DNA from: Selenomonas sp. WCT3
GTDB lineage: Bacteria > Bacillota > Negativicutes > Selenomonadales > Selenomonadaceae
Direction of reading: 5' to 3'
Assembly: GCA_900100835.1 (NCBI GenBank)
Contig: FNCM01000008.1
Span: 1-64,000, forward strand
DNA length: 64,000 bases
This document shows, piece by piece, positions 1 through 8,224 of the stretch. The notes below the pieces were generated by a model that was not told the DNA's origin, did no database searches, and saw only the letters and a list, made by a program, of their open reading frames with translations. A program made the translations under genes and the position numbers. The stretch's first letter is position 1; every line of letters starts with the position of its first letter.

Positions 1-1353
1 AACGGCATGTGGCAGGACATCGCCTACGATGCGGATAAAAACATAACGAGCCTTACCGTAGCAACACCGGATAAAATCCTGGCCCAGAATACCTATCGCT
101 ATGACGGCAATGGCCAAAGAATCGAGAAAGAGGAACTTGCAGGCAAGACGCTCTACACCTATGACAGCTTGAACCGTTTGCAGCAGGCCGAATACCCGAA
201 GTATACAGAGCGATTCACCTACGATAACGCCGGCAACCGCCTGACCCGGACGGTCAAGGACATCGAAGAACAGTATATCTACGATGTCAACAACCGGCTG
301 ACAAAGCAAACCGTCAACGGTCAAGTGGAAACCTACCGCTACGATAACGCAGGCAATCTGCTCCAAGATGAAAACAACACCTACGAATACGATGATTTCC
401 GCAGAACCAGCAAAGTGACCACCAAGACTGGCCTGACGCAAATAAACCGCTACGATGCCGAAGGCCTGCGTCATGAAATGGAAGAAAACGGCAAGCTCGT
501 ACAGTTTATCTTCAACGAAAACAAGGAAGTGGTAACAGAAGAAACAGATGGTAACATCACAAGGTTAATCCGCACCAGCGACCTCTGGGCGATGGAAGCC
601 AACCCCGAGAAAACCTGGTACCACTACGCCAGCGACGAACAGGGAAGTAGTATCTTCATAACAGATGAACAAGCTGACGTAAAGAACCGCTATACCTACG
701 ATGCGTTTGGCAATACAATAGAATCGGAAGAACAGATTCCCAATCGCTATCAATACACAGGTCAGCAGCTAGACCCAATAACCCAGCAATACTACCTGCG
801 TGCCAGATACTATAATCCAGCAATCGCTAGATTCACACAGGAAGACGAGTATCACGGCGATGGGCTGAACTTATATGCCTACTGTGCGAATAACCCGGTG
901 GATTATTATGATCCGAGTGGGTATGCTAATCAAAAGTTACAATATAAGCAAGTAATAAGAGATATAGAGGAACAGACTGGGAGAAAAATACCACAAAATC
1001 AACGAGAAGAATTAAAAAGGATATTAAAAGAAAAAGAGTTCTCTAAATTGGAAGGTGGAGAGAAACAAGAACATAGAAAACTGTTTAACGAAAATAAAGA
1101 AAAATTGATAAAAGAATGGGAGATGAATACGGGGCAAAAGTGGCCTGTATATAAAGAAGACGTTTTTGGTTCTACAGGTAGAAGAGGGAGAAAAGCAGGA
1201 AGTAAATATGATGCACATGAAATTATACCGAATTCATTTGGCGGACCGATAGAATGGTACAATATACATCCCGCTAAGTGGCCCAATGAGCATCAAGGTG
1301 GAATACATAGATCGGGAGGGGCTTGGCAGAAAATGTTCGGTAGAAGAAAATAG
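1..1353 (+). CDS. Rhs-family polymorphic toxin, 3' part (HNH-like C-terminal tip)
   Basis: The gene enters from the left edge; the frame is open from base 1. The first 300 or so residues are YD-repeats (YDNAGN, YDAFGN types) ending in the Rhs core boundary, with RARYYNP, GDGLNLYAYC and DPSGY visible around residues 265-303. After this point the DNA becomes AT-rich and the sequence is unrelated to the core: a charged helical linker, then an approximately 50-residue end containing DAHEI and EHQGGIH. That His-rich pattern resembles the HNH/EndoVII nuclease toxins found as Rhs tips. Family knowledge: Rhs cores encapsulate a C-terminal toxin used against competing cells. The nuclease activity is inferred from the motif only. 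The next gene is a typical immunity gene. Confidence 0.88.
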   Translation, partial: NGMWQDIAYDADKNITSLTVATPDKILAQNTYRYDGNGQRIEKEELAGKTLYTYDSLNRLQQAEYPKYTERFTYDNAGNRLTRTVKDIEEQYIYDVNNRLTKQTVNGQVETYRYDNAGNLLQDENNTYEYDDFRRTSKVTTKTGLTQINRYDAEGLRHEMEENGKLVQFIFNENKEVVTEETDGNITRLIRTSDLWAMEANPEKTWYHYASDEQGSSIFITDEQADVKNRYTYDAFGNTIESEEQIPNRYQYTGQQLDPITQQYYLRARYYNPAIARFTQEDEYHGDGLNLYAYCANNPVDYYDPSGYANQKLQYKQVIRDIEEQTGRKIPQNQREELKRILKEKEFSKLEGGEKQEHRKLFNENKEKLIKEWEMNTGQKWPVYKEDVFGSTGRRGRKAGSKYDAHEIIPNSFGGPIEWYNIHPAKWPNEHQGGIHRSGGAWQKMFGRRK

Positions 1354-1373
1354 TTTTTAAGGAGTTGGTTTGC

Positions 1374-1838
1374 ATGTATGAAAAATATTTAAATTGTGTA
1401 CATAAGAATGATATAATAAAAAAAGATTGGGGGGAGGGGCTAGTTTTTTTTGAAATTCGTAATGTCGAAAATGAAATTAAGTATGTAGAACAAGAATTGA
1501 ATTTTAATTTACCATTAGAGTTAAAAAAATTATATAACGAATTAGGATATGGATTTATATCAAAATATAATGATTATTATTTTAATAGGTTTATATCACC
1601 AATTGAGATATACGATTTTTATAAAGGCAATAATGAATATGAAAATGATGAAAGACGTGAATATTATCCATTTGATGAAAATAATATTATTTTTTATGAG
1701 GTCTCTGAAACTGTTTTTTTAACGCTCAAATTAGATGGCGATGGCGTTTATTATTTCGATGAGAAAATTGCAAAATCTATACCGGATTTTATAGAAAAAA
1801 TGTTAAGACACCATAATTATTATATTCATCAACAATAA
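1374..1838 (+). CDS. SMI1/KNR4 (SUKH) family immunity protein
   Basis: A 154-residue acidic, AT-rich gene 20 bp after the Rhs toxin. The N-terminal half has the SUKH-type pattern: a helix ending in ELNFNLPLELKKLY, then a GYGFI turn, and an ISPIEIYDFY segment; PDFIEKML is at the C-terminus. Proteins of this superfamily are standard immunity partners of polymorphic nuclease toxins, so the likely role is to bind and neutralise the upstream toxin tip in the cytoplasm. The ATG at 1374 is preferred because AAGGAG lies 9 bases before it; a TTG at 1365 touches the ribosome site. Base composition matches the toxin tip rather than the Rhs core, as expected for a tip and immunity gene exchanged together. 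Confidence 0.8.
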   Translation: MYEKYLNCVHKNDIIKKDWGEGLVFFEIRNVENEIKYVEQELNFNLPLELKKLYNELGYGFISKYNDYYFNRFISPIEIYDFYKGNNEYENDERREYYPFDENNIIFYEVSETVFLTLKLDGDGVYYFDEKIAKSIPDFIEKMLRHHNYYIHQQ

Positions 1839-1872
1839 GCATTTGAAAAATAAAAAATGCTGAATATATTCA

Positions 1873-1907
1873 AGGGCCATGAAATGATGGGGGTCATGGC
1901 TCTTTTT
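1873..1907 (+). terminator. Rho-independent terminator after the immunity gene
   Basis: Ten-base-pair stem (1873-1882 with 1894-1903, one G-T pair) followed by a run of five T. It ends the toxin-immunity transcript. Confidence 0.7.
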
Positions 1908-1909
1908 GA

Positions 1910-2384
1910 GTGTGTTATGGCAAACTAATCAAATTCCAAGACCGCAATGGTATAACGAATGAGTACCAGTGGAATGTCTGCGGAAGTCTCGTTGAGCGCA
2001 AGGCAGGCGACTTGCGTAACAGCTATGAATATGCGCCGAACGGCCAGCTTATAGCGTCCATCGCAGGCGGTATGGACTACCGCTACACCTACGACAAAGA
2101 CGGCCTGCTGCTCACCAAGAAAGCCAGCGGCAGGACGCTATTGGCCTATACCTATGACGAACTTGGGCGCAAGACCAGTCAGACAGACATCACGGGCCGA
2201 AAAAGTCAACTACAAATTTGACAAGTCAAATCGCTTAGCGGATATATGTAACGAAATTGACCGATCAATTGTCAAATTTATCCGCGATGTCGATGGCGCC
2301 ATCCAAAAGATAACCCATGCCAACGGCATGTGGCAGGATATCACCTACGGCAAAGATTCTAGGAAAGAGCTGATATATTGTTAG
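1910..2384 (+). pseudogene. Displaced rhs core fragment, frameshifted
   Basis: Rhs YD-repeat sequence in two frames. Bases 1910 to about 2200 encode typical core repeats (RYTYDKDG, AYTYDELGRKTSQ). At about 2200, beside a run of five A, the reading continues in another frame through NYKFDKSNRL to ANGMWQDITYG near 2350. The end of the fragment is nearly the same DNA as the first 30 bases of the window, so it represents the part of an rhs core just upstream of the visible gene. It has no toxin tip of its own and stops abruptly after TYGKDS. Silent rhs fragments downstream of a toxin-immunity pair are known as remnants of tip exchange; this one is broken at both ends. Confidence 0.8.
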
Positions 2385-2477
2385 GAGAAGTTGCTACGGG
2401 GTTAGCAGGAGAATGTCACTTTTTTATCGAAATGGAGACGAAAGCGAAAAAGTCTGTTGGGTAAGGATAGTGATTTT

Positions 2478-3725
2478 ATGCAAGATGAGGTGTGTGCATG
2501 GTATCGTTGGATTGGTCAGGCGATGCGGGAGGTACAACGCGGTAGTAGTGGTGTGGAGTCGGCGGTGGTGCGGTTGGTGAACGGACTTATTGACCAGTCC
2601 ATTCATTGGATGGTCAGTGACCTGCATCTTGAACCTATGGAAGGCGGGATGCGGGTAAGGTACCGGCGGGATGGAATCCTGCAGGAGGATGCGCGTAAGC
2701 TGCCGAAAAATATAGAGACGGCTGTTGTTTCGCGCATCAAGGTGATGGCCGGGATGGATATCGCACAACGTCAGCGGCCACAGGATGGCCACATACGCTA
2801 TGAGCAGGATGGACAAAAAACGCTGGACATTCGCGTGGCATCTATGCCGGTAACTTGTGGTGAGATGATGGTTCTGCGCTTTATGAATCTTGAGGATGAG
2901 ATGTTGAAGGTAGCAGAGCTGGGATTCTCGGAGACGAATCAGCAAAAGTTTGAGATGCTTATCCATGCGCCAGCAGGATTGTTGGTAATCTGCGGGCCGA
3001 TGAACTCGGGGAAAACAACTACGCTATATGCGGCGATGAATGCCCTGAATGGGTCGGATTGCAGTTTGATTACGTTGGAAGACCCCGTAGAGCGGGAATT
3101 GCCAGGAGTCAATCAAGTGCAGATGAATCCGAAAGCTGGTCTTGATTATGTGACAGGCCTTCGGGCTGTTCTCCGGCAGGATGTGGAAAAGGTACTGTTG
3201 GGGGAAATTCGTGACAGCCAAACTGCGGAGTTGGCTGTTCGCATTGCGTTGACGGGGCATTTGCTTATGACGACTTTGCACACCGAGGATGCGACGGCGG
3301 TAATTTTCCGGCTGTTGGAGATGGGGGTTAAGCCGTATCTGTTGGCAGCAACCTTGTCGGGAATTGTGGCCCAGCGGCTGGTGCGCTGCCTTTGTCCGGA
3401 GTGTCGCTGTTCGTATGTGGTGGAGGAAGGATCCTGTGAAGCAGCTTTGTTGGGGGATTGTTATGAACCAGGATTGGTGCTATGGCATGGTAAGGGATGC
3501 AAACATTGTGGCGGAACCGGTTATTCTGGACGGATGGCCCTTCATGAGGTGTTAGTTATGGATGATTGTCTGCGTCAGGCGTTGCTTCATCAATGCGAGC
3601 GTCAGGAATTTTCACGTATTGCTGCCGCGCAGGGGATGGAATCCCTTTGGCAGGATGGTTTGCAGAAAGTAAAAGCGGGCGTTACTACTTTGGCGGAGGT
3701 TCGCAGGGTACTTTATGGCAGTTGA
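2478..3725 (+). CDS. Type IV pilus / type II secretion assembly ATPase (PilB/GspE family)
   Basis: Cytoplasmic hexameric ATPase that powers pilus extension or pseudopilus assembly. Residues (from ATG 2478) include the SDLHLEP motif near 47, Walker A GPMNSGKTTT near 173, the Asp box ITLEDPVE, Walker B LLGEIRD, the His box TTLHTEDA, and a C-terminal tetracysteine zinc site (CLCPEC and CKHCGGTGY) that is typical of PilB/GspE and absent from PilT. At about 415 residues it lacks the N-terminal MshEN-type domain of full-length PilB. The ATG at 2478 has AAGGA ten bases upstream; a TTG at 2457 would add seven residues. Its natural partners pilT and pilC lie 8.4 kb downstream, beyond an island, so an ancestral pil cluster has probably been split. 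Confidence 0.88.
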   Translation: MQDEVCAWYRWIGQAMREVQRGSSGVESAVVRLVNGLIDQSIHWMVSDLHLEPMEGGMRVRYRRDGILQEDARKLPKNIETAVVSRIKVMAGMDIAQRQRPQDGHIRYEQDGQKTLDIRVASMPVTCGEMMVLRFMNLEDEMLKVAELGFSETNQQKFEMLIHAPAGLLVICGPMNSGKTTTLYAAMNALNGSDCSLITLEDPVERELPGVNQVQMNPKAGLDYVTGLRAVLRQDVEKVLLGEIRDSQTAELAVRIALTGHLLMTTLHTEDATAVIFRLLEMGVKPYLLAATLSGIVAQRLVRCLCPECRCSYVVEEGSCEAALLGDCYEPGLVLWHGKGCKHCGGTGYSGRMALHEVLVMDDCLRQALLHQCERQEFSRIAAAQGMESLWQDGLQKVKAGVTTLAEVRRVLYGS

Positions 3726-3760
3726 GTAAATTTCTTTTGAATAGGACTAGGAGGATAACA

Positions 3761-4042
3761 ATGGAAATCTATGGACATAATGTAACAACTTGGTATTTAG
3801 TCATTTTGAATGTAGTGGCTATCCTCATTTATGGCTGGGATAAGGTATGTGCGATGCGCCAATGGTGGCGTGTGCCAGAATTGACTCTTTTGCTTTTTGC
3901 ACTGGCAGGGGGGAGCATCGGGGCAATGATAGCGATTCAGGTGTTTCATCATAAGACGCTGCATTGGAAATTTAAATATGGTGTGCCGTTGATACTCATC
4001 TTACAGGTGGCCGGGCTGATGTATCTCTTTTGGCAAAATTGA
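3761..4042 (+). CDS. DUF1294 family small membrane protein
   Basis: A 93-residue protein with three hydrophobic segments (about 10-27, 41-62, 73-91). It carries the DUF1294 signature: GWDK near residue 26, RVPE near 39, LAGGSIGA, and HHKTLHWKFKYGVP. The function of the family is unknown; it is sometimes found fused to a cold-shock domain, which is absent here. The start at 3761 follows a strong AGGAGG seven bases upstream. The gene follows the pilus ATPase by 35 bp and is probably read from the same transcript. Confidence 0.85.
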   Translation: MEIYGHNVTTWYLVILNVVAILIYGWDKVCAMRQWWRVPELTLLLFALAGGSIGAMIAIQVFHHKTLHWKFKYGVPLILILQVAGLMYLFWQN

Positions 4043-4049
4043 TGCGCAT

Positions 4050-4090
4050 AAAAAACAGCCATGCAGACTCGTGATTACCTGCATGGCTGT
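4050..4090 (-). terminator. Rho-independent terminator for the minus-strand membrane gene
   Basis: Twelve-base-pair perfect stem (4055-4066 with 4079-4090, 12-base loop). On the minus strand the hairpin runs into at least five T (A at 4050-4054), so it serves the gene at 4105-4788. It may also slow readthrough from the plus strand. Confidence 0.78.
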
Positions 4091-4104
4091 ATGTGTACTG
4101 GTAT

Positions 4105-4788
4105 TTATGGTTCGATGCTGGTGCTTTCTTTGGGAAGCAGTCCTTTGTAGTGGAAATACATCCACAATTGCAAAGGCAGCATCAAAATGAAATAGACGGT
4201 GGCAACGGCCGTCAGTTCAAATATATTGAAAATTTGCATGGATAGGTAGTCCCACCACATGAGGGTTAATATTACGACTACGATGCCATCAAAGAGCAGC
4301 CAGCTCGATGTTTTGAAGCCTCGAGTTCCTTGGGTGAAGGGCGGTTTCAATGATGCTATGGTGGTGCTGCCAGTCCGTTTTGCCCATTGGTCATGGATGG
4401 ACCAACAGATGGAAAGCACGCTGGCCGTGGCCGTCAGCCATATAAGCGAAACGATGTAGATGGTACCAAAAATATGAAATAAATAGGGGCTTTGCATCAG
4501 GCCATTATGGAATAGATAGATAAGTACGACAGCCTCAAGGATAATACCGAATTTGATGAATTTTAGTGAGGCATAATAGCAAGTGGCAAGGAAGGACAGT
4601 TCTTCCGGCCATTCAATCAGGGGACTCTGCCAGCCCTCTTTCCGGGACTCTAGATAAAATCCCACAGCCCCGGCAAATACAAATACCTCTATTTTGTGCT
4701 GTTCATCTACGACAAATAATGCCAGCAATACCAGCCCGATGTATATTAGATAGCGGGCTGAAGTCATAAAGTTTTCTTCCTCATTCAT
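4105..4788 (-). CDS. Uncharacterised polytopic membrane protein
   Basis: A 227-residue protein of no recognised family. Hydrophobic stretches near residues 11-29, 75-93, 105-128, 165-182 and 190-211 suggest five membrane helices. A polar, basic loop near 133-160 is probably cytoplasmic. The start is supported by GGAGGTG nine bases upstream. It is convergent with the DUF1294 gene and followed by its own terminator, so it is a single-gene transcript. No catalytic motif is visible. Confidence 0.65.
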   Translation of the reverse strand: MNEEENFMTSARYLIYIGLVLLALFVVDEQHKIEVFVFAGAVGFYLESRKEGWQSPLIEWPEELSFLATCYYASLKFIKFGIILEAVVLIYLFHNGLMQSPYLFHIFGTIYIVSLIWLTATASVLSICWSIHDQWAKRTGSTTIASLKPPFTQGTRGFKTSSWLLFDGIVVVILTLMWWDYLSMQIFNIFELTAVATVYFILMLPLQLWMYFHYKGLLPKESTSIEP

Positions 4789-4908
4789 TTTATCAACACC
4801 TCCGAAGATAGCCTAGCAGTTCATTCTTAGGTCTTGATAAAAATGGAAAGAGAATCGAATTAAAAGATTGGTTTGGGAATATACGCTAGCAGAGCAGGAG
4901 GGATAAGG

Positions 4909-5511
4909 ATGCAGGCGATACAGCAGGGGAAGGATGGAATCTATCGTTGGGTCTATGAATTGAATTTATATACGAATCCAACCATTTTCTTTTTGGTCAG
5001 CAAAATATTCTTAGGTATTGGTCTAGGGCTCTTCTTCTTTATCCAAGTGTTGGTAATGATAGAGGATGGTTTCCAATTGGACCAATTGCTTGATAGTATT
5101 GTCATGCTTGCCGCAGGGCTTGTGGGAATATTGGTTTTGGTTGCTGTGGGCTATTTGGTTTATGCTTTTATCATGGGCGGGAAATATTGTGTGTTGTTTG
5201 AGATGGATGAGCGAGGCGTGAAACATACCCAGTTGCCGCATCAGGTGAAAAAAGCGCAGGTCATTGGCGTGTTGGCCGTTATGACAGGTGCGGCCGCAGG
5301 AAATCTCACTACAATGGGCTCCGGTCTGCTTGCGGCTTCGCATACTTATTTGTACTCTGAGTTTGCCAAGGTGAAAAGCATGGAAATCTTGCGGAAGCGA
5401 AATCTCATAAAGTTAAACGAACCGTTGAATTACAATCAGGTTTATGTCGATGCGGATAATTTTGATTTTGTGTTGAATTTTATTCAGGCAAGAGTTGGGA
5501 AAAATAATTAG
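4909..5511 (+). CDS. Uncharacterised membrane protein, 200 aa
   Basis: No family recognised. Two strong hydrophobic helices lie near residues 25-47 and 60-86, followed by a soluble part with a Gly/Ala-rich amphipathic stretch (TGAAAGNLTTMGSGLLAASH) and a C-terminal mixed alpha/beta region. The layout resembles small sensor-like or PH-like membrane proteins in which the C-terminal domain is cytosolic, but no function can be assigned. The ATG at 4909 has AGGAGGG seven bases upstream and is preferred over an in-frame ATG at 4873. The gene is followed by a FIST-gene remnant and a terminator. Confidence 0.6.
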   Translation: MQAIQQGKDGIYRWVYELNLYTNPTIFFLVSKIFLGIGLGLFFFIQVLVMIEDGFQLDQLLDSIVMLAAGLVGILVLVAVGYLVYAFIMGGKYCVLFEMDERGVKHTQLPHQVKKAQVIGVLAVMTGAAAGNLTTMGSGLLAASHTYLYSEFAKVKSMEILRKRNLIKLNEPLNYNQVYVDADNFDFVLNFIQARVGKNN

Positions 5512-5550
5512 AAAACATTAAAAAATACATTGGAAAAAAATTGACGGTAG

Positions 5551-5640
5551 AATGACCTCGATAGTGACCGGAAGACCATGAAGTATCATGCGCGCATTTA
5601 TGAGAACGACCAGATTGTCATGCTGCAGCCCGATGATTAA
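5551..5640 (+). pseudogene. Remnant of a FIST-domain gene
   Basis: Thirty codons ([17 protein letters not shown]..., stop at 5638-5640) closely match the intact FIST-domain gene of this window at about 49,707-49,794 ([18 protein letters not shown]...), including long identical DNA runs. No start or flanking FIST sequence is present, so this is a leftover of a second, deleted copy or a transposed fragment. It lies directly left of the 64-bp repeat that bounds the defence island. Confidence 0.75.
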
Positions 5641-5687
5641 CCGGCAGTAAGGATTAACAAAACAACCTCGTAAGAGGGCAGGGCATA

Positions 5688-5751
5688 AAGAAAAGCACTT
5701 CCGGTTGGAGGTGCTTTTTTCATGCAGGTATTTGGTTGTGTATGTAGAAGA
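5688..5751. repeat. 64-bp direct repeat, left copy (island boundary)
   Basis: Identical over 64 bases to 11299-11362. It contains a terminator hairpin and about 30 further bases. The two copies bracket 5.5 kb of methylase, DpnI-like, AIPR, HNH and IS sequence. This could be a target duplication, a recombination scar or att-like ends; no recombinase gene is inside. Confidence 0.85.
5691..5720 (+). terminator. Rho-independent terminator (within left repeat)
   Basis: Twelve-base-pair stem 5691-5702 with 5707-5718 (one G-T pair), GGTT loop, then six T. An identical copy is at 11302-11331. Confidence 0.78.
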
Positions 5752-5785
5752 TGTACTATGTCGATAGAGAATGCGAGGTGAAGAT

Positions 5786-5947
5786 ATGGGGGATGAAGGA
5801 GATTGGCAGAAGATGTTGGCGCTTGAGCAGGGGCTTATTTTGGTAAAAAATGACGACCTGCGGTATACATTGATTGCAAGAGAAGAATACTTTGAACATG
5901 CGCCGAGTAGCAGCCCGATAGGAAAAATGGCTAAAGCTATAGTATAA
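5786..5947 (+). CDS. Small uncharacterised protein, 53 aa
   Basis: Short reading frame with an acceptable ribosome site (GAGGTG six bases before the ATG). It encodes MGDEGDWQKMLALEQG followed by a soluble, mixed-charge chain. No family recognised. It lies just inside the left 64-bp repeat, before the methylase gene, and could equally be the truncated N-terminus of a gene cut when the island formed. Expression is unproven. Confidence 0.35.
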   Translation: MGDEGDWQKMLALEQGLILVKNDDLRYTLIAREEYFEHAPSSSPIGKMAKAIV

Positions 5948-6000
5948 AAAGTATATATCTAGCATACATTTGTATATGGGTAAAATTTACTGAGAACTTC

Positions 6001-6029
6001 TTGACATACACCGTTTTATCAAATGATAT
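6001..6029 (+). promoter_or_regulatory. Possible promoter for the island methylase gene
   Basis: Consensus -35 TTGACA at 6001-6006, 17-base spacer, weak -10 TGATAT. It lies 60 bases before the methylase start. Only the -35 is convincing. Confidence 0.35.
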
Positions 6030-6089
6030 TGCTATTGTTCCAGTATGGGAATATAATCATATAGAAAGCTAGTCAAGAAGGAGGACATT

Positions 6090-7037
6090 ATGAGCTTTAT
6101 ATCTGCCAAGGAAGCTGCTATTAAATGGGGGATCTCCCAGCGGCGAGTTTCTACCTTATGTGCTGAAAAGCGGATACACAATGCGGAACGGGTGGGTAAT
6201 GTGTGGATCATTCCTGCGGACGCACAGAAGCCCGAGGACGCGCGGAGCCTGCGGTATGTGGAGCATCCCCAGCTGGGGGTAAGGCCCTTTTTGAAATGGG
6301 CTGGCGGCAAAGGTCAGCTCTTGCAGGAGATTTCTGCCTACTACCCCTTTACAGAGGGGCAGTATACCAAGTATGCGGAGCCTTTTGTGGGTGGCGGTGC
6401 CGTGCTGTTCGATGTACTCAATCAGTTTGATTTGGAGGCTGTTTACATCAGTGACGTGAACCAGGAACTGATTGGAGCCTACAAGTCCATCCGGGATCAT
6501 GTAGACGAGCTGGTGGCTCTGTTGAAAGTGTATCAGGATGATTTTTTGCCCAAAGGCACGGATGAACGCAAAGCCTACTATATGGAAATGCGTGCCCGTT
6601 TTAATGAATTGAAGCTGGCTGGCCGGGAAGAAGATCAGGTGGAACGTGCTGCCATTATGATTTTCCTCAACAAAACATGTTTCAACGGTCTGTACCGGGT
6701 TAACAAGAAAGGGGCTTACAACGTGCCAATGGGTGCCTATAAGCGGCCATTGATTTGTGATGAGGACAATTTGCGTGGCATTGCCGTAAACCTCCAAAAT
6801 GTGGAGATTGTCTGCGGGGATTACCAACAGGTACGAGATTTTATTGACGAGCATACATTTGTATATTTCGATCCGCCATACCGCCCGCTTACTGCTACGG
6901 CCAGCTTTACTTCCTACACAGCGGACTGCTTTAATGATGATGATCAGATTACCCTGGCCAAATTCGTTGACGAAATGGCGGCCAAGGGTGCCAAAGTCGT
7001 CGTGAGGAAAGATAACAGTTATATGTATATTGGATAA
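6090..7037 (+). CDS. D12-class (Dam/DpnM-like) adenine methylase, C-terminally truncated
   Basis: Family enzymes methylate adenine in GATC using S-adenosylmethionine. Visible motifs are FLKWAGGK at residues 67-74 (motif X), FVGGGAVLF at 99-107 (motif I, SAM binding) and DPPY at 261-264 (catalytic motif IV), with the Dam-like target region between (NKTCFNGLYRVN). Residues 1-55 form an added helix-turn-helix resembling MerR/excisionase DNA-binding domains. The protein stops at residue 315 soon after KVVV, where family members continue for about 50 residues including the conserved SN and NG..R..ELL segments. The lost tail coincides exactly with the start of the DpnI-like cassette, and the last codons look foreign. 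The enzyme is therefore probably inactive, which would also be required beside a nuclease that cuts methylated GATC. Strong AAGGAGG ribosome site. Confidence 0.85.
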   Translation: MSFISAKEAAIKWGISQRRVSTLCAEKRIHNAERVGNVWIIPADAQKPEDARSLRYVEHPQLGVRPFLKWAGGKGQLLQEISAYYPFTEGQYTKYAEPFVGGGAVLFDVLNQFDLEAVYISDVNQELIGAYKSIRDHVDELVALLKVYQDDFLPKGTDERKAYYMEMRARFNELKLAGREEDQVERAAIMIFLNKTCFNGLYRVNKKGAYNVPMGAYKRPLICDEDNLRGIAVNLQNVEIVCGDYQQVRDFIDEHTFVYFDPPYRPLTATASFTSYTADCFNDDDQITLAKFVDEMAAKGAKVVVRKDNSYMYIG

Positions 7038-7056
7038 AAATGCCGGAGGTATCTGC

Positions 7057-7833
7057 ATGGACATACATATGAATGCAGAATTAGGATTAAACTACCATAG
7101 CCCTCAGCAGCAAGCACGAGTCATAACAGAATCATGGGCAGCTGAAAATATGTATTGTGTCATGTGTGGCGAACCGCACTTAGAGCATTTGCAAAATAAT
7201 AAGCCGGTAGCTGATTTAATTTGCCCCAACTGCCAAAATACGTTTGAGTTAAAGAGTCATAATGGTCATTATGGTTCGATGATAGCCGATGGAGCCTATG
7301 AAACTATGATGTCTAGACTGCTAGATAATAATAATCCGCATCTGTTAGTTATGGAATATAATCGGCCTACATATATGGTGGATAATCTTTGGATTATCCC
7401 TAGTTATTTCTTTACTACAGAAATCATCATCAAGCGTAAGCCATTGCCACCAACAGCTCGCCGTGCGGGATGGACAGGATGTAATATTGCGTGGAAGAAT
7501 ATCCCTGTACAGGGTAAAATTCCAATCATTTACCAACAGGAAATTATAGATCCAAAATTCGTGCGTGAAAAGGTGTTTGCTACAACGACATTATCCACGG
7601 CAAAAATCCAGACTCGCGGCTGGCTGATGGATGTACTTTATTGTCTGGAACAAATGGGGAAAGAATATTTCACGCTTCGCGATGTATATCGTTTTACGGA
7701 TTATTTGCAGAAACGCCATCGAGAAAATCACAATGTTCAGCCTAAAATTCGCCAGCAGTTGCAATTTTTACGGGATAAAGGTTTTGTAGAATTTTTAGGC
7801 AGAGGTGAATATCGGTTAAAGAATAATAGCTGA
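7057..7833 (+). CDS. dpnC: DpnI-like methyl-directed restriction endonuclease
   Basis: Family enzyme DpnI cuts GATC only when adenine is methylated, so it destroys incoming Dam-methylated DNA without needing a partner methylase. The 258-residue length matches DpnI (254). The N-terminal PD-(D/E)xK nuclease residues are present as D53, E64 and K66 (VADLIC...FELKS), the same numbering I recall for DpnI. A zinc site is formed by C34, C37, C56 and C59. The KPLAPTARRAGW-like block is present as KPLPPTARRAGWTGCN near residue 128. The C-terminal third is a winged-helix domain ending RGEYRL, the second methyl-GATC reader in DpnI. GGAGG precedes the ATG at 7057 by seven bases. AT-rich relative to the upstream methylase. 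Together with the next gene it matches the dpnC-dpnD pair. Confidence 0.92.
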   Translation: MDIHMNAELGLNYHSPQQQARVITESWAAENMYCVMCGEPHLEHLQNNKPVADLICPNCQNTFELKSHNGHYGSMIADGAYETMMSRLLDNNNPHLLVMEYNRPTYMVDNLWIIPSYFFTTEIIIKRKPLPPTARRAGWTGCNIAWKNIPVQGKIPIIYQQEIIDPKFVREKVFATTTLSTAKIQTRGWLMDVLYCLEQMGKEYFTLRDVYRFTDYLQKRHRENHNVQPKIRQQLQFLRDKGFVEFLGRGEYRLKNNS

Positions 7834-7861
7834 ACATATTTTTACTTAGAGGTGCTGAAAG

Positions 7862-8224
7862 GTGAAATTTAACTTAACAATTCAAGAAATATATGAGAAA
7901 AAGGTAACAGTAGAAGCTGAAAGTTGGCAGGAAGCTTTAATGAACACAATAAAAAGTAATGATAGAGGTGAACTTATAACAACAAATGATGATTTAAGGG
8001 AATGTAATATAGATGTTGAAGGTTGGCCATATCAAATTTTTGATAAGTGGACGATTGAAGATGTGGAAAAATACGTTAATAACAATATTCACTGGTCTGA
8101 AATGAATTTAACAGAAAATGAAATGCGTCAGTCACTATATATAATGAGTCAAAACAAAGGAACAAAAGGATTTAGCAAGGAAAAATTAGACAAAAGTTTA
8201 GCGATTGTGGTAAACAATAGATAA
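7862..8224 (+). CDS. DpnD/PcfM-like protein
   Basis: A 120-residue protein 28 bp after the DpnI-like gene, in the position of dpnD in the pneumococcal DpnI cassette. The first 50 residues (FNLTIQEIYEKKVTVEAE, then ELITTNDDL) fit the DpnD-PcfM domain pattern of a beta-hairpin with a V-VEA-S core. The function of this family is unknown. The start is a GTG at 7862 with GAGGTG upstream. Its last codons overlap the open frame of the following methylase remnant, which marks the right junction of the inserted cassette. Assignment rests on pattern and position, not on a search. Confidence 0.65.
   Translation: MKFNLTIQEIYEKKVTVEAESWQEALMNTIKSNDRGELITTNDDLRECNIDVEGWPYQIFDKWTIEDVEKYVNNNIHWSEMNLTENEMRQSLYIMSQNKGTKGFSKEKLDKSLAIVVNNR

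Noticed and set aside
6156..7064. 302-codon minus-strand frame over the Dam-like gene
   Set aside because: The plus strand encodes clear methylase motifs; the opposite frame is a shadow without a recognisable domain.
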